Assembly (NCBI GenBank): GCA_011525695.1
Contig: WYBX01000061.1
Coordinates: forward strand, 1-44,671
Length of the DNA: 44,671 bases
Reading direction: 5' to 3'
Origin: Verrucomicrobiia bacterium
Lineage (GTDB): Bacteria; Verrucomicrobiota; Verrucomicrobiia; Opitutales; Opitutaceae
Numbering within the stretch: the first letter of the stretch is position 1; every line of letters begins with the position of its first letter. The notes below the pieces were generated by a model that saw only the letters and a list, made by a program, of their open reading frames with translations, was not told the origin of the DNA and searched no databases. Below are positions 8,522 through 17,807 of the stretch, piece after piece. A program made the position numbers and the translations under genes.

Positions 8522-9409
8522 ATGAAAAAAATCGGCTTCATTGGTCTGGGAATCATGGGCAAGCCCATGGCGAAGAACCTGCTCAAGGCCGGCCACTCGC
8601 TCGTGGTCTGCGATATCCAGCCGGATCCCGTGCAAGAACTGGTCCGCGCCGGGGCCGAGGCCGGACGGACGCCCGCCGATGTGGCGGCCCGGACGGAAAT
8701 CATCATCACCATGCTGCCGAATTCGCCCGAGGTCATGGCCGCCGTGTTCGGCGCCGATGGCGTCGCGGCCGGAATTCGATCCGGCAGCATCCTGGTTGAC
8801 ATGAGTTCGATCGCGCCGTCTGCCAGCCGCCAGCTCGCCGAGCGGCTCGCACCCCAGAAGGTCGCGGTACTTGACGCGCCGGTGAGTGGTGGCGAACCCA
8901 AGGCGATTGATGGCACGCTCGCGATCATGGTGGGCGGGCCGCAGGCTACCTTCGACGAGGTTCGGCCGATCCTCGCTGCCATGGGATCCAGCGTCACGCT
9001 CGTGGGGGAGATCGGCAGCGGCAACATCACGAAGCTGGCCAACCAGATGATCGTGGCGCTCAACATCGCGGCCATGGGCGAGGCGCTGGTGCTGGCGAAA
9101 AAGGCGGGCACCGACCCGGCGCGCGTTTTCGAGGCGATTCGCGGCGGGCTGGCCGGCAGCACGGTGCTCGAAGCCAAGGTCCCCAAGGTCCTTGCGGGGA
9201 ATTTCAAGCCCGGCTTCCGGGTCGCACTTCACATCAAGGATCTCGCCAATGCCCTCGACACGGCGCACGAAATCGGCGTGCCCGTCCCGCTGACCAGCCA
9301 GGTGATGGAAATCCTCCAAGCCCTGAAGGTCGACGGCCGGGCGCAGGAAGATCACTGCAGCATCGTGCGTTTCTACGAGGATATGGCCCGGACCGAGGTC
9401 AGGAAGTAG
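8522..9409 (+). CDS. garR: 2-hydroxy-3-oxopropionate reductase-type beta-hydroxyacid dehydrogenase
   Basis: This 295-residue cytoplasmic NAD(P)H enzyme belongs to the 3-hydroxyisobutyrate/tartronate-semialdehyde reductase family. The Rossmann motif is GLGIMG at 8-13. The substrate-binding motif DAPVSGGEPKAIDGTL is at about 118-133 and the catalytic Lys171 lies in GSGNITKLANQ. The C-terminal helical domain ends with EDHCSIVRFYEDMA, typical of GarR-like members. The likely reaction is tartronate semialdehyde to D-glycerate, but the exact substrate cannot be fixed from sequence; 3-hydroxyisobutyrate or another beta-hydroxyacid is possible. It stands alone, flanked by repeat-rich gaps. Confidence 0.85.
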   Translation: MKKIGFIGLGIMGKPMAKNLLKAGHSLVVCDIQPDPVQELVRAGAEAGRTPADVAARTEIIITMLPNSPEVMAAVFGADGVAAGIRSGSILVDMSSIAPSASRQLAERLAPQKVAVLDAPVSGGEPKAIDGTLAIMVGGPQATFDEVRPILAAMGSSVTLVGEIGSGNITKLANQMIVALNIAAMGEALVLAKKAGTDPARVFEAIRGGLAGSTVLEAKVPKVLAGNFKPGFRVALHIKDLANALDTAHEIGVPVPLTSQVMEILQALKVDGRAQEDHCSIVRFYEDMARTEVRK

Positions 9410-9574
9410 CAGCATTCTGCGAAGCCGATCGGACTTCGCGGCCGGGGCGGAGCCCGGCCCTCCATGAATGCGCTTTCCATTGATGGGGATCCGTCGCTCA
9501 CGCCGCGTTCGAAGCCGTGAGTCACCCAAAGCCAGGATTCAATGACGGCTCGCGATAGCGACGATCACGCCCCG

Positions 9575-9770
9575 AAGCGCCAATGGCGCGACATCATTGC
9601 AGCCTGGGCCAGCGGCCCAGGAACGTCGCTGGGCGTTGTGGAGGGCTGAAAGCCCGATCCATCGGCGCCGACATTCGAATTATTGAATCGGGCCTTCAGC
9701 CCTGAGATTCTTCGGAACGTAATCCTGGGCCGTTGGCCCAGGCTGGGATGACGCGGGCCTTTGGCCCTGC
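9575..9770. repeat. Large nested inverted repeat (MITE-like)
   Basis: The left arm (9575-9660) and right arm (9685-9770) are imperfect reverse complements. Within each arm are further palindromes: CCTGGGCC-AGC-GGCCCAGG (9603-9621), CCTGGGCC-GTT-GGCCCAGG (9724-9742), GGGCTGAAAGCCC (9643-9655) and GGGCCTTTGGCCC (9755-9767). The 596-bp gap 9410-10005 has no convincing gene. I read this as a non-coding, possibly transposase-mobilised repeat element. Confidence 0.7.
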
Positions 9771-9864
9771 AGCATGACCATATATTGAATCTCGGTCCAA
9801 ATGCCGTGGGGATCCGGCACCCCGGCCGCGTCGTATCGTTGGGAGCCTCATTCAATCACACAGC

Positions 9865-9938
9865 CGTAGGGGCGCAGTCTCGTCTGCGCCCTCCGAACGG
9901 CTGAATCGCCGGCGGGCGCAGCAAGCTGCGCCCCTACG
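9865..9938. repeat. 74-bp element with 13-bp terminal inverted repeats
   Basis: CGTAGGGGCGCAG (9865-9877) and CTGCGCCCCTACG (9926-9938) are perfect inverted repeats. Between them are two smaller hairpins, GCAGtctcgtCTGC and GGGCGCAGCAAGCTGCGCCC. It has the shape of a small palindromic mobile repeat and lies downstream of the Wzc-like gene. Confidence 0.65.
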
Positions 9939-10005
9939 AATGCTTTTCGGATTCCAGGTTCGAATACTCATCCTGGACGTACTACCGCCGGATCCGCTGC
10001 CACCA

Positions 10006-12189
10006 TCAACCCGGCCGATCCGGCTCCCGCAATTCCAGATGATCCCCTGCGCCACTGGACCGCGGCGCCGGCTCGGTCCGCGAACGGGTCGTGGTTCCGG
10101 CGGATCTCTCGCGCCGCGCCGGATCACTGTAGTACGCGTAATTGTTGGTGTAGTACCCGTAGTCGCCCCCCGCATTGCTCGAGACCTGGTTGAGCACCAC
10201 GCCGAGCAGCGGGGTCTTCAGCCCTTCCACAATCTGCTGTGCCCGCAGGACCATGCTCTGGGGATTGCGCCGGTGCTGGATCAGCAGGATCGCATGATCC
10301 ACGGAGCTCACCAGCACGCTGGCATCGCTCACCCCGATGATCGGGGGCGAATCGAACACGATCTTGTCGTAACGGCCACGCAAGCTGTCGATGATGTCCC
10401 GCAGCCGCGGACCGTGGATCAACCCGAGGGTGAAGTTGGGGACGCCTCCGCTTGGGATGAAGTCGAGCCCGGGGGAAATCTCCCTTTGCACCACCTCGTC
10501 AATCGACTTCTTGCCCAGCAGCAGCTCGCCGAGTCCCGGCTCCTTCGGTCGTCCCGCCAGCCGGTGCTGGGTCGGCCGCCGCAAATCCGAATCGATCAGG
10601 ATCACCCGCTCCCCGCTCGCGCCCATCAGGGCTGCCAGCCGGTGCAGGGTCGTGGACTTGCCCTCACCCGGACCGGCCGAAAAAATCACCAGTGCATGCG
10701 CCTTCCCTGGCGCAAGCGTGAGGTTCAAATTCGTCTGCAACACCCGGAATGGCTCCAGCTCCGCGGGATCATCGCTCGACTTGGATCCCGCATTTCGCGC
10801 CAGCGGAATGACGCCGAGCACCGGCAGCCGCAGCCGCGCCTCGACATCCGTGACGCTGCGGAAGCTCGTGTCGAAATACTCCAGCAGCACCGCCACCCCG
10901 ACGGCGAACACACCGCCAAACAGGAGCGCGAACGTGAGGTTCAGCACCAGGCTGGGCCGGCTGGGAAACTTCGCCGGCTCGGCGGTGTTGAGAATCTCGA
11001 TCGTCCGCTTCGGCACCTGGAAATCGATTTCCCGCTGGCGCAGCGTCAGCTTCAGCGTGGTCAGCAGCCGGGTCTCGTCCTCGAGCCGCTGCGCCGCCTC
11101 CTCGAAGGGGCGCATCCGCTCCCGCGCGGAAAGGATCTGGCCGACCTTCGCCTGATCGAGCTGCCGCTCGAGCTCGGCGACACGAGCCTCCGCCTCCTGA
11201 TAGGCAATCTCGAGCGAGCTCTCGTAACCGCGCAACTGGTCGTCGAGCTGCTCCTTGATCTTAGCCCGGCTCTCGATGCCCGTAATCAGATCCGGATGCG
11301 CCGCCCCCAGCCGCCCGCGCAGCTGGGTCACCTTCTGGTCGGCGACGAGGTAGGCCTGGAGCAGGTTCTGGATGTTCTGATCGGGAATCAGCTCCGAATT
11401 GACGAGGCTCTGCCGATCCTCGGGGGCGATCGAGCGAAAGCGCTCCCAGCGCGTCTTGCGCCCGATGGCGTCGACCCGCAGCGCGATCAGCGTGTTCTGC
11501 ATCTGCCGCAGGGTCTCGATCTCCATGTCGGAGTAGCGCGCGTTCAGATCGACGCCGGAAATGTTCAGGTCCTTGCGGAGCTTTTCCACCGCGTCGCGCT
11601 GGCTGCGCACCACCTGTTCCTGCTTTTCGAGTTCAGCCCGGAGATGCGCCAGCCCCTCCCGCTGCTCGGAAGTGGCGAACGCGACCCGATCCGCCGAATA
11701 CGTGCGCGCGATTTCGTTGGCGATGTCCGCGCCCAGCTGGGGATCCTGGGCGTAGACGTTGATTTCGATCAGCGACGAACTCCGCTGCGACTCGATCCGC
11801 AGCATCTTGCGGACAAGATAATCGAACGTGATCGCGGGCGGGAGCGGGACAGTCGATCCCAGTTCCGGCGCGAGCCGTCCGGCCAGCCCGAGCCGCTCGA
11901 TGACCGGATAAAGAATCTTCTCCGACTGCATGATCTTGAACTGATCCTGCAGGAAATAGGGATCGTAGCTGTTGCTCGCCTGGGCCTGGAACAACCGCAC
12001 CTCCCCCTCGGGCTTCTCGACCCGGACCTGGGTCGTCGCCAGGTACCATCGCGGCAGGAAGGCCGTCACGGTCATCGTGGTGATGACCACGAGGGCAAGG
12101 ATCAGCGCGATCAGCGCCTTGCGCAACCGGAGGATCTGGAGGAAATCCGCAAGCGAAGCGGTATCCTTGATCGCATGTGCGATGGCCAT
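10006..12189 (-). CDS. Wzc-like polysaccharide co-polymerase / tyrosine autokinase
   Basis: This 727-residue inner-membrane protein would control chain length and export of an exopolysaccharide. It has an N-terminal TM (about 26-46), a periplasmic Wzz domain with long coiled-coil segments (about 190-370), a second TM before about 450, and a cytoplasmic BY-kinase domain. Kinase motifs are Walker A SAGPGEGKST (504-513, Lys511), Walker A' LIDSDLRRP near 532-540 and Walker B VFDSPP near 611-616. A C-terminal tyrosine cluster (DYGYYTNNYAYY, about 676-687) is the autophosphorylation tail. About 40 basic/Ser-rich residues follow the cluster, longer than usual. It starts 25 bp after the beta-barrel gene. 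Confidence 0.9.
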   Translation of the reverse strand: MAIAHAIKDTASLADFLQILRLRKALIALILALVVITTMTVTAFLPRWYLATTQVRVEKPEGEVRLFQAQASNSYDPYFLQDQFKIMQSEKILYPVIERLGLAGRLAPELGSTVPLPPAITFDYLVRKMLRIESQRSSSLIEINVYAQDPQLGADIANEIARTYSADRVAFATSEQREGLAHLRAELEKQEQVVRSQRDAVEKLRKDLNISGVDLNARYSDMEIETLRQMQNTLIALRVDAIGRKTRWERFRSIAPEDRQSLVNSELIPDQNIQNLLQAYLVADQKVTQLRGRLGAAHPDLITGIESRAKIKEQLDDQLRGYESSLEIAYQEAEARVAELERQLDQAKVGQILSARERMRPFEEAAQRLEDETRLLTTLKLTLRQREIDFQVPKRTIEILNTAEPAKFPSRPSLVLNLTFALLFGGVFAVGVAVLLEYFDTSFRSVTDVEARLRLPVLGVIPLARNAGSKSSDDPAELEPFRVLQTNLNLTLAPGKAHALVIFSAGPGEGKSTTLHRLAALMGASGERVILIDSDLRRPTQHRLAGRPKEPGLGELLLGKKSIDEVVQREISPGLDFIPSGGVPNFTLGLIHGPRLRDIIDSLRGRYDKIVFDSPPIIGVSDASVLVSSVDHAILLIQHRRNPQSMVLRAQQIVEGLKTPLLGVVLNQVSSNAGGDYGYYTNNYAYYSDPARRERSAGTTTRSRTEPAPRSSGAGDHLELREPDRPG

Positions 12190-12214
12190 ATGCGACAGGC
12201 GGCTTCAGCCCGCC

Positions 12215-13381
12215 TCAGAAGGAGTAGCTGGCGTGGAGGGCCATCCGCTCACGCGTCATCTCGCGAGCGGGATCGTCCGAATTGACCCGGTCGTAATCCA
12301 GGCTGGTGGAAATGGTCCAGTGCAGCGTCGGCAGATACGTGAGGGCGACTCCGAGCCGGGTGCTGTCCTCGTCGATATCGGCGAACCCGCGGCGGCCCTT
12401 GAGCTGCGACGGCTCGTAGCCCACCGAAGCGGAGCCCACGATCAACGCCGTGAAGCTGTGCTGCACATTGACGAAGAACCGGTTGATCTGCTGGTCCGTG
12501 AACCGGACCGTGTCGGACGATTCGTCGAACGCGTAGCCGTAGCCCCCGAGGATGTATGAAGCCCGGGCGTAGTCGTATTTCGCGGACAGTTCGGCGTAGG
12601 GCGAGGTCGTGTCGCGCTCAGCCGAGCGCCGGCGGTACTCGACGCCCAGCCGGGCGCTGGCGGAAACCTTCTGCGCCACATCGTAGTCGATGCCGGCCAT
12701 CAGGAAGTCGGAGTCCTTGTTTTTCGTTTCGCCCAGCTTGCGATAAAAGACCTGCTGGTGGCGGTATTCGGCCACCGCCTTGACCTCGGGCAGGACGGCG
12801 TAATCCGCCGAAACGCCGTAGAGGTTCTCGATCCGGTCGAGGCTGCGGCCGAGCGTGGCGTTGCGGTAATCGAAGTAGACCGACCGCGCCTTCACCGTCA
12901 GCCCCGCCTTGGCATGGAGCGGCATGTCGAACCGGGCGTCAAACTGGTTGCGCTGGAACGACTGATCCGGGTTGAGCGGAATCCCGGCCAGGAGCGACTC
13001 CGGGTTGCGGGAGATCATGAACACGTTGTTCAGGTCGATCGTCGTCGCCGGGGAGAACTGGTGCGCCAGCCGCAAGTTCAGGTCGTGGCTGTCGAGCAGC
13101 TTCTTGCCCGGCCGGTTCTCGAAATAATCGAGGCTCAAACCATACGCGGCCGCCACGAAGGTCTGTGGCGTGACGGACGTGTTGTAGACGACCCGGGGTG
13201 CCACCGTGAAAATCGCGCTGCTGACCTCATTGGTAGCGGCACCGAAGAGATTGCTGTCATGCGAGATGCCTGCGCGGACCGAGAAGGTCAGATCCTTGGT
13301 GGATTCCTGGTCCGGAATGGGCGCATACACGGCACCCAGCGGAGTGATCGCGAGGAGAGCACCGACTATAAGGTGGCGCAT
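12215..13381 (-). CDS. Outer-membrane beta-barrel protein of the EPS cluster
   Basis: The 388-residue protein starts at ATG 13381, giving a signal peptide MRHLIVGALLAITPLGAVYA. The rest is alternating amphipathic strands with many Tyr/Phe/Arg residues, ending SYSF, a C-terminal Phe typical of outer-membrane barrels. Proteins of this kind (outer membrane beta-barrel, EPS-associated) often sit beside Wzc-like kinases and may form or assist the export pore. No Wza-type lipoprotein is visible, so this protein may replace it; that is inference. It lies between the glycosyltransferase-like gene and the kinase on one strand. Confidence 0.7.
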   Translation of the reverse strand: MRHLIVGALLAITPLGAVYAPIPDQESTKDLTFSVRAGISHDSNLFGAATNEVSSAIFTVAPRVVYNTSVTPQTFVAAAYGLSLDYFENRPGKKLLDSHDLNLRLAHQFSPATTIDLNNVFMISRNPESLLAGIPLNPDQSFQRNQFDARFDMPLHAKAGLTVKARSVYFDYRNATLGRSLDRIENLYGVSADYAVLPEVKAVAEYRHQQVFYRKLGETKNKDSDFLMAGIDYDVAQKVSASARLGVEYRRRSAERDTTSPYAELSAKYDYARASYILGGYGYAFDESSDTVRFTDQQINRFFVNVQHSFTALIVGSASVGYEPSQLKGRRGFADIDEDSTRLGVALTYLPTLHWTISTSLDYDRVNSDDPAREMTRERMALHASYSF

Positions 13382-13445
13382 ACTTGATAGGGGGAGAGGC
13401 CGGAACACTGAATTGACCGTAGCTGCAATTTGGCGGGCGAAGCAA

Positions 13446-15245
13446 TTAATTTCCCCGCGCCGGCGGCAAGGCTGGATTCAGCAGGACGTAGAGGTTTTCC
13501 GCGAGCTTCTGGGGACGGGTCAGCGGAAACTCCTTCGACTGCGTTCCGGTCAGCAGCCCGGCATAGACTTCGCCCCATTCCCCAAACCGGTTGGCCACCA
13601 CGCCGAGCGCGCCCGGCAGCACCGGCCGCGCATTGAGCTCGGAAAAGAACGGCCGATCCAGGGTGCGCGGGGTCAGGAGCAGCCCGCCGATCGGCTGTTC
13701 CAGCGTGATGGCATAAAAGTCGCGCATTCGCGGCGGCTGCGCCCAGGCGCGGTGCTGGCCATACCACGCCACGCCGGCGGGAACGTCCGCCATCAACCCG
13801 AACCTGGGCGTGGCTGCACGGCGTTCGAGTTCCACCCGCAGGCCCTGGAAAAGCGCGGGAAAATAGGGCGGATACTGGAAATGAAGCCGCCGCGGCTCGA
13901 GCGCATCGTGCGCGAGCGGCAATGCCTGCGCCACCAGCAGCGCAGCCGCGGCCGTCCGCGGCCACTGGGCAAGCCGCGGGTTGCTCCCGAGGAGGACAAA
14001 GAAGAATCCCGCCCCGAAGATCATGATCAGCGGCGACAGCCAGCCGGCGGCGAGCCGTTCGGACTCCCCGGAATTGAAGGTTGCCTGGACCGCCAGGGCC
14101 GCACCCAGCGTGGCGGTGAACGTCCAGCGCATCCGGTTCGCGGTGACAGAGCGAAATGGATACAACCAGCCGGCAACGAAGAAGGCGGTGAACCACATCG
14201 CCCCGCCCGCCCAGAGCCGGCTCTTCAGGTTGTCCCGAATCGAGGTCAGCGCCTTGTTTCCGACCTTCCTCAGATCAAGCCGGGGCAGTTCGGCGGAGAG
14301 CGTCGCGCGATGGACCGCCGGCTCGGCCGTGGGATCGCCGGCCTTCAGGGCGAGGTTTTGCGATGCGAGCGCGAGCGGGTGCCCCGTCAGCGCAAGGTTT
14401 CGCACCAGCCAGGGTCCCGAAGCCAGCAGGAATCCCAGCGTGATCATCAGCGGCGCCAGCCAGCGGGCGCGACCCTGGAATCGCAGGGCGGCATAGGCCA
14501 CCGCGACCAGTCCGAGCGCCGCCGCGGAATACTCCGCCAGCATCGCCAGCCCGGCAGCCACTCCCAGCGCCAGGAGCCTGGCCTGCTGCCGAAATCCGCT
14601 CCGCCCCGCTTCAGCATCCGTTTCCACGCCATGCCAGATCCGGAAGGTTGCGAGCGCCATCACCATCAGCAGCGGCGCACCGCCGACCGACACCGTCTGT
14701 TCCCAAACTGCCGCCGAAAGCAGCAGCGCCAGCGCCGCCATTCCGCCGACCCGCGGCTCAAAGATCCGGCGCCCGAGATCGTAGGTCAGCCCCGCTGCCA
14801 GCCAGAGCAGCAGCAGGTTCAACGCGAGCAGGAAGTAGTCACCGGCAAAACCGGCAGGCGGCGTCGGGGCGGAGGCAAAGAGCGCCGCCCGGCGTTCGGC
14901 CGGCAGCAGCCGGAGCGCCCCCCCGATCACAAGCGGGTAAAGTGGCGCGTGATGCAGCTCAGGATACGGCGCAACCGGATCGAACTTCCGGCCCCGCTCC
15001 TGCAGGAAGGCCGCGGTCTGCGGATAGTTCACCAGCGTCGAAAAACCGGCGCCACGGGCAAGCTGCCGGCCGGTGTCCGCCTGGATCAGCGTGGCTTCGC
15101 TGAGCGGCCCGTGGAACTGCGTCCACGCCACCCGCAGCGACAGCACGAGCGCCAGCGCGAGCACCGCGGCAATCCGAATCCAGCGGGCTCCCCCGCCGAC
15201 TTCCAGCCAGTGGATCAACTCCTGCGCACTGCGTGGCCGCGTCAT
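13446..15245 (-). CDS. GT39-like polytopic membrane glycosyltransferase
   Basis: The 599-residue protein from ATG 15245 has about ten predicted membrane helices. Early loop features (QADTGRQLARGAGFST, then HHAPLYPLVIGG) are typical of PMT/ArnT-like (GT39/GT83-type) enzymes using polyprenyl-linked sugars. A large soluble C-terminal region (about 440-599) follows the last helices. It probably transfers a sugar to a lipid, glycan or protein acceptor at the periplasmic face. The donor and acceptor cannot be told. It precedes the barrel and kinase genes of the polysaccharide set. The 109-bp gap upstream contains four tandem GGCC units. Confidence 0.7.
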   Translation of the reverse strand: MTRPRSAQELIHWLEVGGGARWIRIAAVLALALVLSLRVAWTQFHGPLSEATLIQADTGRQLARGAGFSTLVNYPQTAAFLQERGRKFDPVAPYPELHHAPLYPLVIGGALRLLPAERRAALFASAPTPPAGFAGDYFLLALNLLLLWLAAGLTYDLGRRIFEPRVGGMAALALLLSAAVWEQTVSVGGAPLLMVMALATFRIWHGVETDAEAGRSGFRQQARLLALGVAAGLAMLAEYSAAALGLVAVAYAALRFQGRARWLAPLMITLGFLLASGPWLVRNLALTGHPLALASQNLALKAGDPTAEPAVHRATLSAELPRLDLRKVGNKALTSIRDNLKSRLWAGGAMWFTAFFVAGWLYPFRSVTANRMRWTFTATLGAALAVQATFNSGESERLAAGWLSPLIMIFGAGFFFVLLGSNPRLAQWPRTAAAALLVAQALPLAHDALEPRRLHFQYPPYFPALFQGLRVELERRAATPRFGLMADVPAGVAWYGQHRAWAQPPRMRDFYAITLEQPIGGLLLTPRTLDRPFFSELNARPVLPGALGVVANRFGEWGEVYAGLLTGTQSKEFPLTRPQKLAENLYVLLNPALPPARGN

Positions 15246-15354
15246 CGGAGGGGGAATGCGCGCCCGCCCGCGTCTGCCGGCGCGGCAATCCAATCCCACC
15301 GGCCGGCCGGCCGGCCGGACACGTGCCCCACGCGCGTGCGGGCCGTCTTCGGGA

Positions 15355-16737
15355 TCATTTGTCGGTAACGTCGAGCTCCGGCCACTGGGCCACCTTGCGA
15401 TGGAGCGTCCGGCGGCTGACCCCCATCAGTTCCGCCGCCTTCGTCCGGTTGCCGCGCGCCTTCAACAGCGCCTCCCGCAGCAGCCGCTTTTCGTTTTCCT
15501 CCACCGATAGCGATGGGGTCGGTTGCGCTCCGGCCGGCGGTGCCGCCCCTGTGGCCGGGATGGCCGTCTGGCCGCGGAACTTGGGCTCCAGATCATACTC
15601 GGTGAACCTCCCGCCCCGCCGCAGCACCACGGCATTTTCACAGAAGTTGCGCAGTTCGCGGATGTTTCCCGGCCAGGGATATTGCTGCAGTGTCCGCACC
15701 GCCCCAGCCTCGAACGTGAGCGGCGGCACGCCATTTTCCTCGGAGAAGATCCGGATGAAATGCGCCAGCAGCAGCGGAATGTCCTCCACGCGTTCGCGCA
15801 GCGGCGGCATGTGGAGCCGGACGACGTTCAGCCGAAAGAACAAGTCCTCGCGAAACTTGCCCTCGCGCACCTGCTGCTCGAGGTTGCGATTCGTCGCCGC
15901 CACCAGTCGCACGTCCAGCTCGATCGGCTTGGATCCCCCCACCCGCTCGATCGACTTCGTCTCGAGAAAACGCAGCAGCTTCACCTGGGTCGATTGCGAG
16001 ATCTCCCCGATTTCATCCAGGAAGAGCGTGCCGCGGTCAGCCGATTCAAACCGCCCAATCCGCCGCTCGGTCGCCCCCGTGAACGAGCCACGTTCATGCC
16101 CGAACAGCTCGCTCTCGAGCAGGCTTTCGGAAAGCGCCGCGCAATGCACCGCCACGAAGGGCGCCCGCGCCCGGGGACTGACTTGGTGGATCGCCTGGGC
16201 GATCAGCTCCTTGCCCGTCCCCGACTCCCCCTCGATCAGGATCGTCGCCCGCGAGGGCGCCACCAGCCGCATCTTGTCCAGGACCTCCTTCAACGCCTCT
16301 GACGCCCCGATGATCCCTTCGAGGTTGAACTTCTCGTCCAGCCGCTCGTGCAGCTGCTGAACCTCGACCTCGAGCGTCTTGGTCTTCAATGCCCGCTGGA
16401 TGAGCACCTCCAGCCGCTCGATGTTCACCGGCTTGGTCAGGAAATCCACCGCTCCGCGCTTCATCGCCTCCACCGCCGTCTCGATGTTCCCATAGGCGGT
16501 CATCATGAGCACCGCCGGCCGGTTCGGCAGCGACAACGCCTTGTCGATGACCTTCAACCCGGACTTCCCCGGCATCCGCAGATCGGTGACAACCACTTCG
16601 AACGGCTGGGCTTCCATCAGGTTGAATGCCTCGTCCGCATTCGCCGCCACACTCACGTCGTAATTCTCCGCCAGGGCCTGCTGGAGACCCTCGCGAGTGT
16701 GTTTCTCGTCATCCACGATGAGCACGCTGGGCACCAT
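15355..16737 (-). CDS. NtrC-family sigma-54-dependent response regulator
   Basis: The protein has 460 residues from ATG 16737 (a GTG at 16752 would add five). The receiver domain has Asp52 (VVTDLRMPG) and Lys102. The AAA+ domain has Walker A GESGTGKE (170-177), the sigma-54 contact loop GSFTGA (217-222; Ser in place of the common Ala) and Walker B LFLDEIGE. The Fis-type HTH is near the C-terminus (NRTKAAELMGVSRRTLHRKV). It should activate sigma-54 promoters when phosphorylated. The likely partner is the soluble PAS kinase at 19356-20534, though the pairing is not proven. It lies between the sigma operon and the polysaccharide genes. Confidence 0.93.
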   Translation of the reverse strand: MVPSVLIVDDEKHTREGLQQALAENYDVSVAANADEAFNLMEAQPFEVVVTDLRMPGKSGLKVIDKALSLPNRPAVLMMTAYGNIETAVEAMKRGAVDFLTKPVNIERLEVLIQRALKTKTLEVEVQQLHERLDEKFNLEGIIGASEALKEVLDKMRLVAPSRATILIEGESGTGKELIAQAIHQVSPRARAPFVAVHCAALSESLLESELFGHERGSFTGATERRIGRFESADRGTLFLDEIGEISQSTQVKLLRFLETKSIERVGGSKPIELDVRLVAATNRNLEQQVREGKFREDLFFRLNVVRLHMPPLRERVEDIPLLLAHFIRIFSEENGVPPLTFEAGAVRTLQQYPWPGNIRELRNFCENAVVLRRGGRFTEYDLEPKFRGQTAIPATGAAPPAGAQPTPSLSVEENEKRLLREALLKARGNRTKAAELMGVSRRTLHRKVAQWPELDVTDK

Positions 16738-16809
16738 GGGCCATATTGACACGGTTCCGTCGCCGCGGGGTCAAGCCCGCTGCGCCGGGCAAGCTCACCT
16801 CCAGCAATG

Positions 16810-17442
16810 CTACTGCTGCTTGGTGTCCGGTGCCGCAACCCGTTCGATCAGCGGGGCCAGCCGGCTCAGCCGGATCCCCGGATGGGCCGTCGAATCCAGC
16901 AGCGCAATGAACTTGTTGCGCCGCAGCGTGAGCAGTGCCCGCGTGGTTCCCTGCTGGCTGGAATCGAGATCGTATTCGCGGGTCAGCCGCTCCAGCCGTG
17001 GAGTCACGGTCACCATCCAGTACACCTCGGACATCGGCCGTTCGCGGGCGCGCAGGATGTCCTCGTCGCTGAGCGGCTTCCGATCCGCCTGCCGGCGGGC
17101 CACGTGGTCGGCCCAACGCCGCTGGTTATCGGTGAATTTGGCCCGCTGTTTCTCGCTCAGGATCTCGACGAACTCGCGATCGAATTCGGAGTAAATCTCA
17201 TCGACCTGCGATCGGTAGGCCTCGATTTGCGGCCGCAGTTTTTCGATTTCGGCGACCAGCTTCGCGCGATCGACGTCGCTCTTCCGTGGCCCGGATGATC
17301 CGTTGCTGCCGATCGCGTACTCGCTGGTGAGCGAGGCGGGCGGCGGTGGAACCACCCGGCCGCGTTCGGTCATCATCCGCGCACCGTAACCGGCAAAGAA
17401 GACCGCGACTGTCAGGAGAGCGACGAAGGCACGCTGCGTCAT
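16810..17442 (-). CDS. Membrane-anchored periplasmic helical protein (CnrX/Spy-like layout)
   Basis: The 210-residue protein has one N-terminal TM or uncleaved signal anchor (about 3-20), then an almost wholly alpha-helical, charged periplasmic domain. It includes the segment EFVEILSEKQRAKF, typical of Spy/CpxP/'heavy-metal resistance' helical hairpins. It is the last gene of a three-gene set whose members overlap by ATGA (17439-17442): sigma factor, single-TM protein, this protein. That mirrors CnrH-CnrY-CnrX, where the periplasmic member senses a signal and relieves the anti-sigma factor. The domain is poor in His (H118 and H187) and Cys, so metal sensing is doubtful; an envelope-stress cue is as likely. 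Confidence 0.55.
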   Translation of the reverse strand: MTQRAFVALLTVAVFFAGYGARMMTERGRVVPPPPASLTSEYAIGSNGSSGPRKSDVDRAKLVAEIEKLRPQIEAYRSQVDEIYSEFDREFVEILSEKQRAKFTDNQRRWADHVARRQADRKPLSDEDILRARERPMSEVYWMVTVTPRLERLTREYDLDSSQQGTTRALLTLRRNKFIALLDSTAHPGIRLSRLAPLIERVAAPDTKQQ

Positions 17443-17807
17443 GGGCCGGGGTCCGCGTCATCCACATGCATCGCGATCTGCTGCCAGGTGGCCAGGTTGC
17501 GCTCGCTTTCGAGCTCCAGGCTGCGCGAATGGAGGTAGAGTGCGACGATCGCACAGAGCGCCGCCGTGCCAATGCTGTAGGCGAACTGATCGAGGAAGGA
17601 CGGCATCCCGGGGAGGTTGCGGGCCGCGCGGAGCACCCGCTCGGCGAACCCGGGTCGAATCTGGGCAGCCCCCTGGTCCAGGAAAAGCCGCCAGGTTTTC
17701 TTCGTGGGGCCCTGGGCAAGCCGCACCACGCGGCCGGCAAAGCCGGCGCGCAACTGCCCGGCGGCGTGCGCCTGCAGATCCCGCCATGCCTGCGTTTCAG
17801 GTTTCAT
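17439..17807 (-). CDS. Single-TM protein, candidate anti-sigma factor with internal repeat
   Basis: The 122-residue protein has a basic cytoplasmic N-terminus (1-74), one TM (about 75-93) and a short C-terminal tail. It overlaps both the upstream ECF sigma gene (ATGA at 17804-17807) and the downstream periplasmic gene (ATGA at 17439-17442), so translation is coupled. Residues 16-31 and 47-62 are an internal repeat (AGQLRAGFAGRVVRLA / AAQIRPGFAERVLRAA, 10 of 16 identical). Two amphipathic repeats in front of a TM suit a sigma-binding anti-sigma factor, as in CnrY. No recognised zinc-finger anti-sigma motif is present. The role is inferred from topology and coupling. Confidence 0.6.
   Translation of the reverse strand: MKPETQAWRDLQAHAAGQLRAGFAGRVVRLAQGPTKKTWRLFLDQGAAQIRPGFAERVLRAARNLPGMPSFLDQFAYSIGTAALCAIVALYLHSRSLELESERNLATWQQIAMHVDDADPGP

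Noticed and set aside
9940..12285. 781-codon open frame on the plus strand
   Set aside because: It is antisense to the Wzc-like kinase, whose Walker motifs are intact; low-complexity translation.
13206..15368. 720-codon open frame on the plus strand
   Set aside because: It is antisense to the GT39-like membrane protein; very Arg/Gln/Pro-rich and without a domain.
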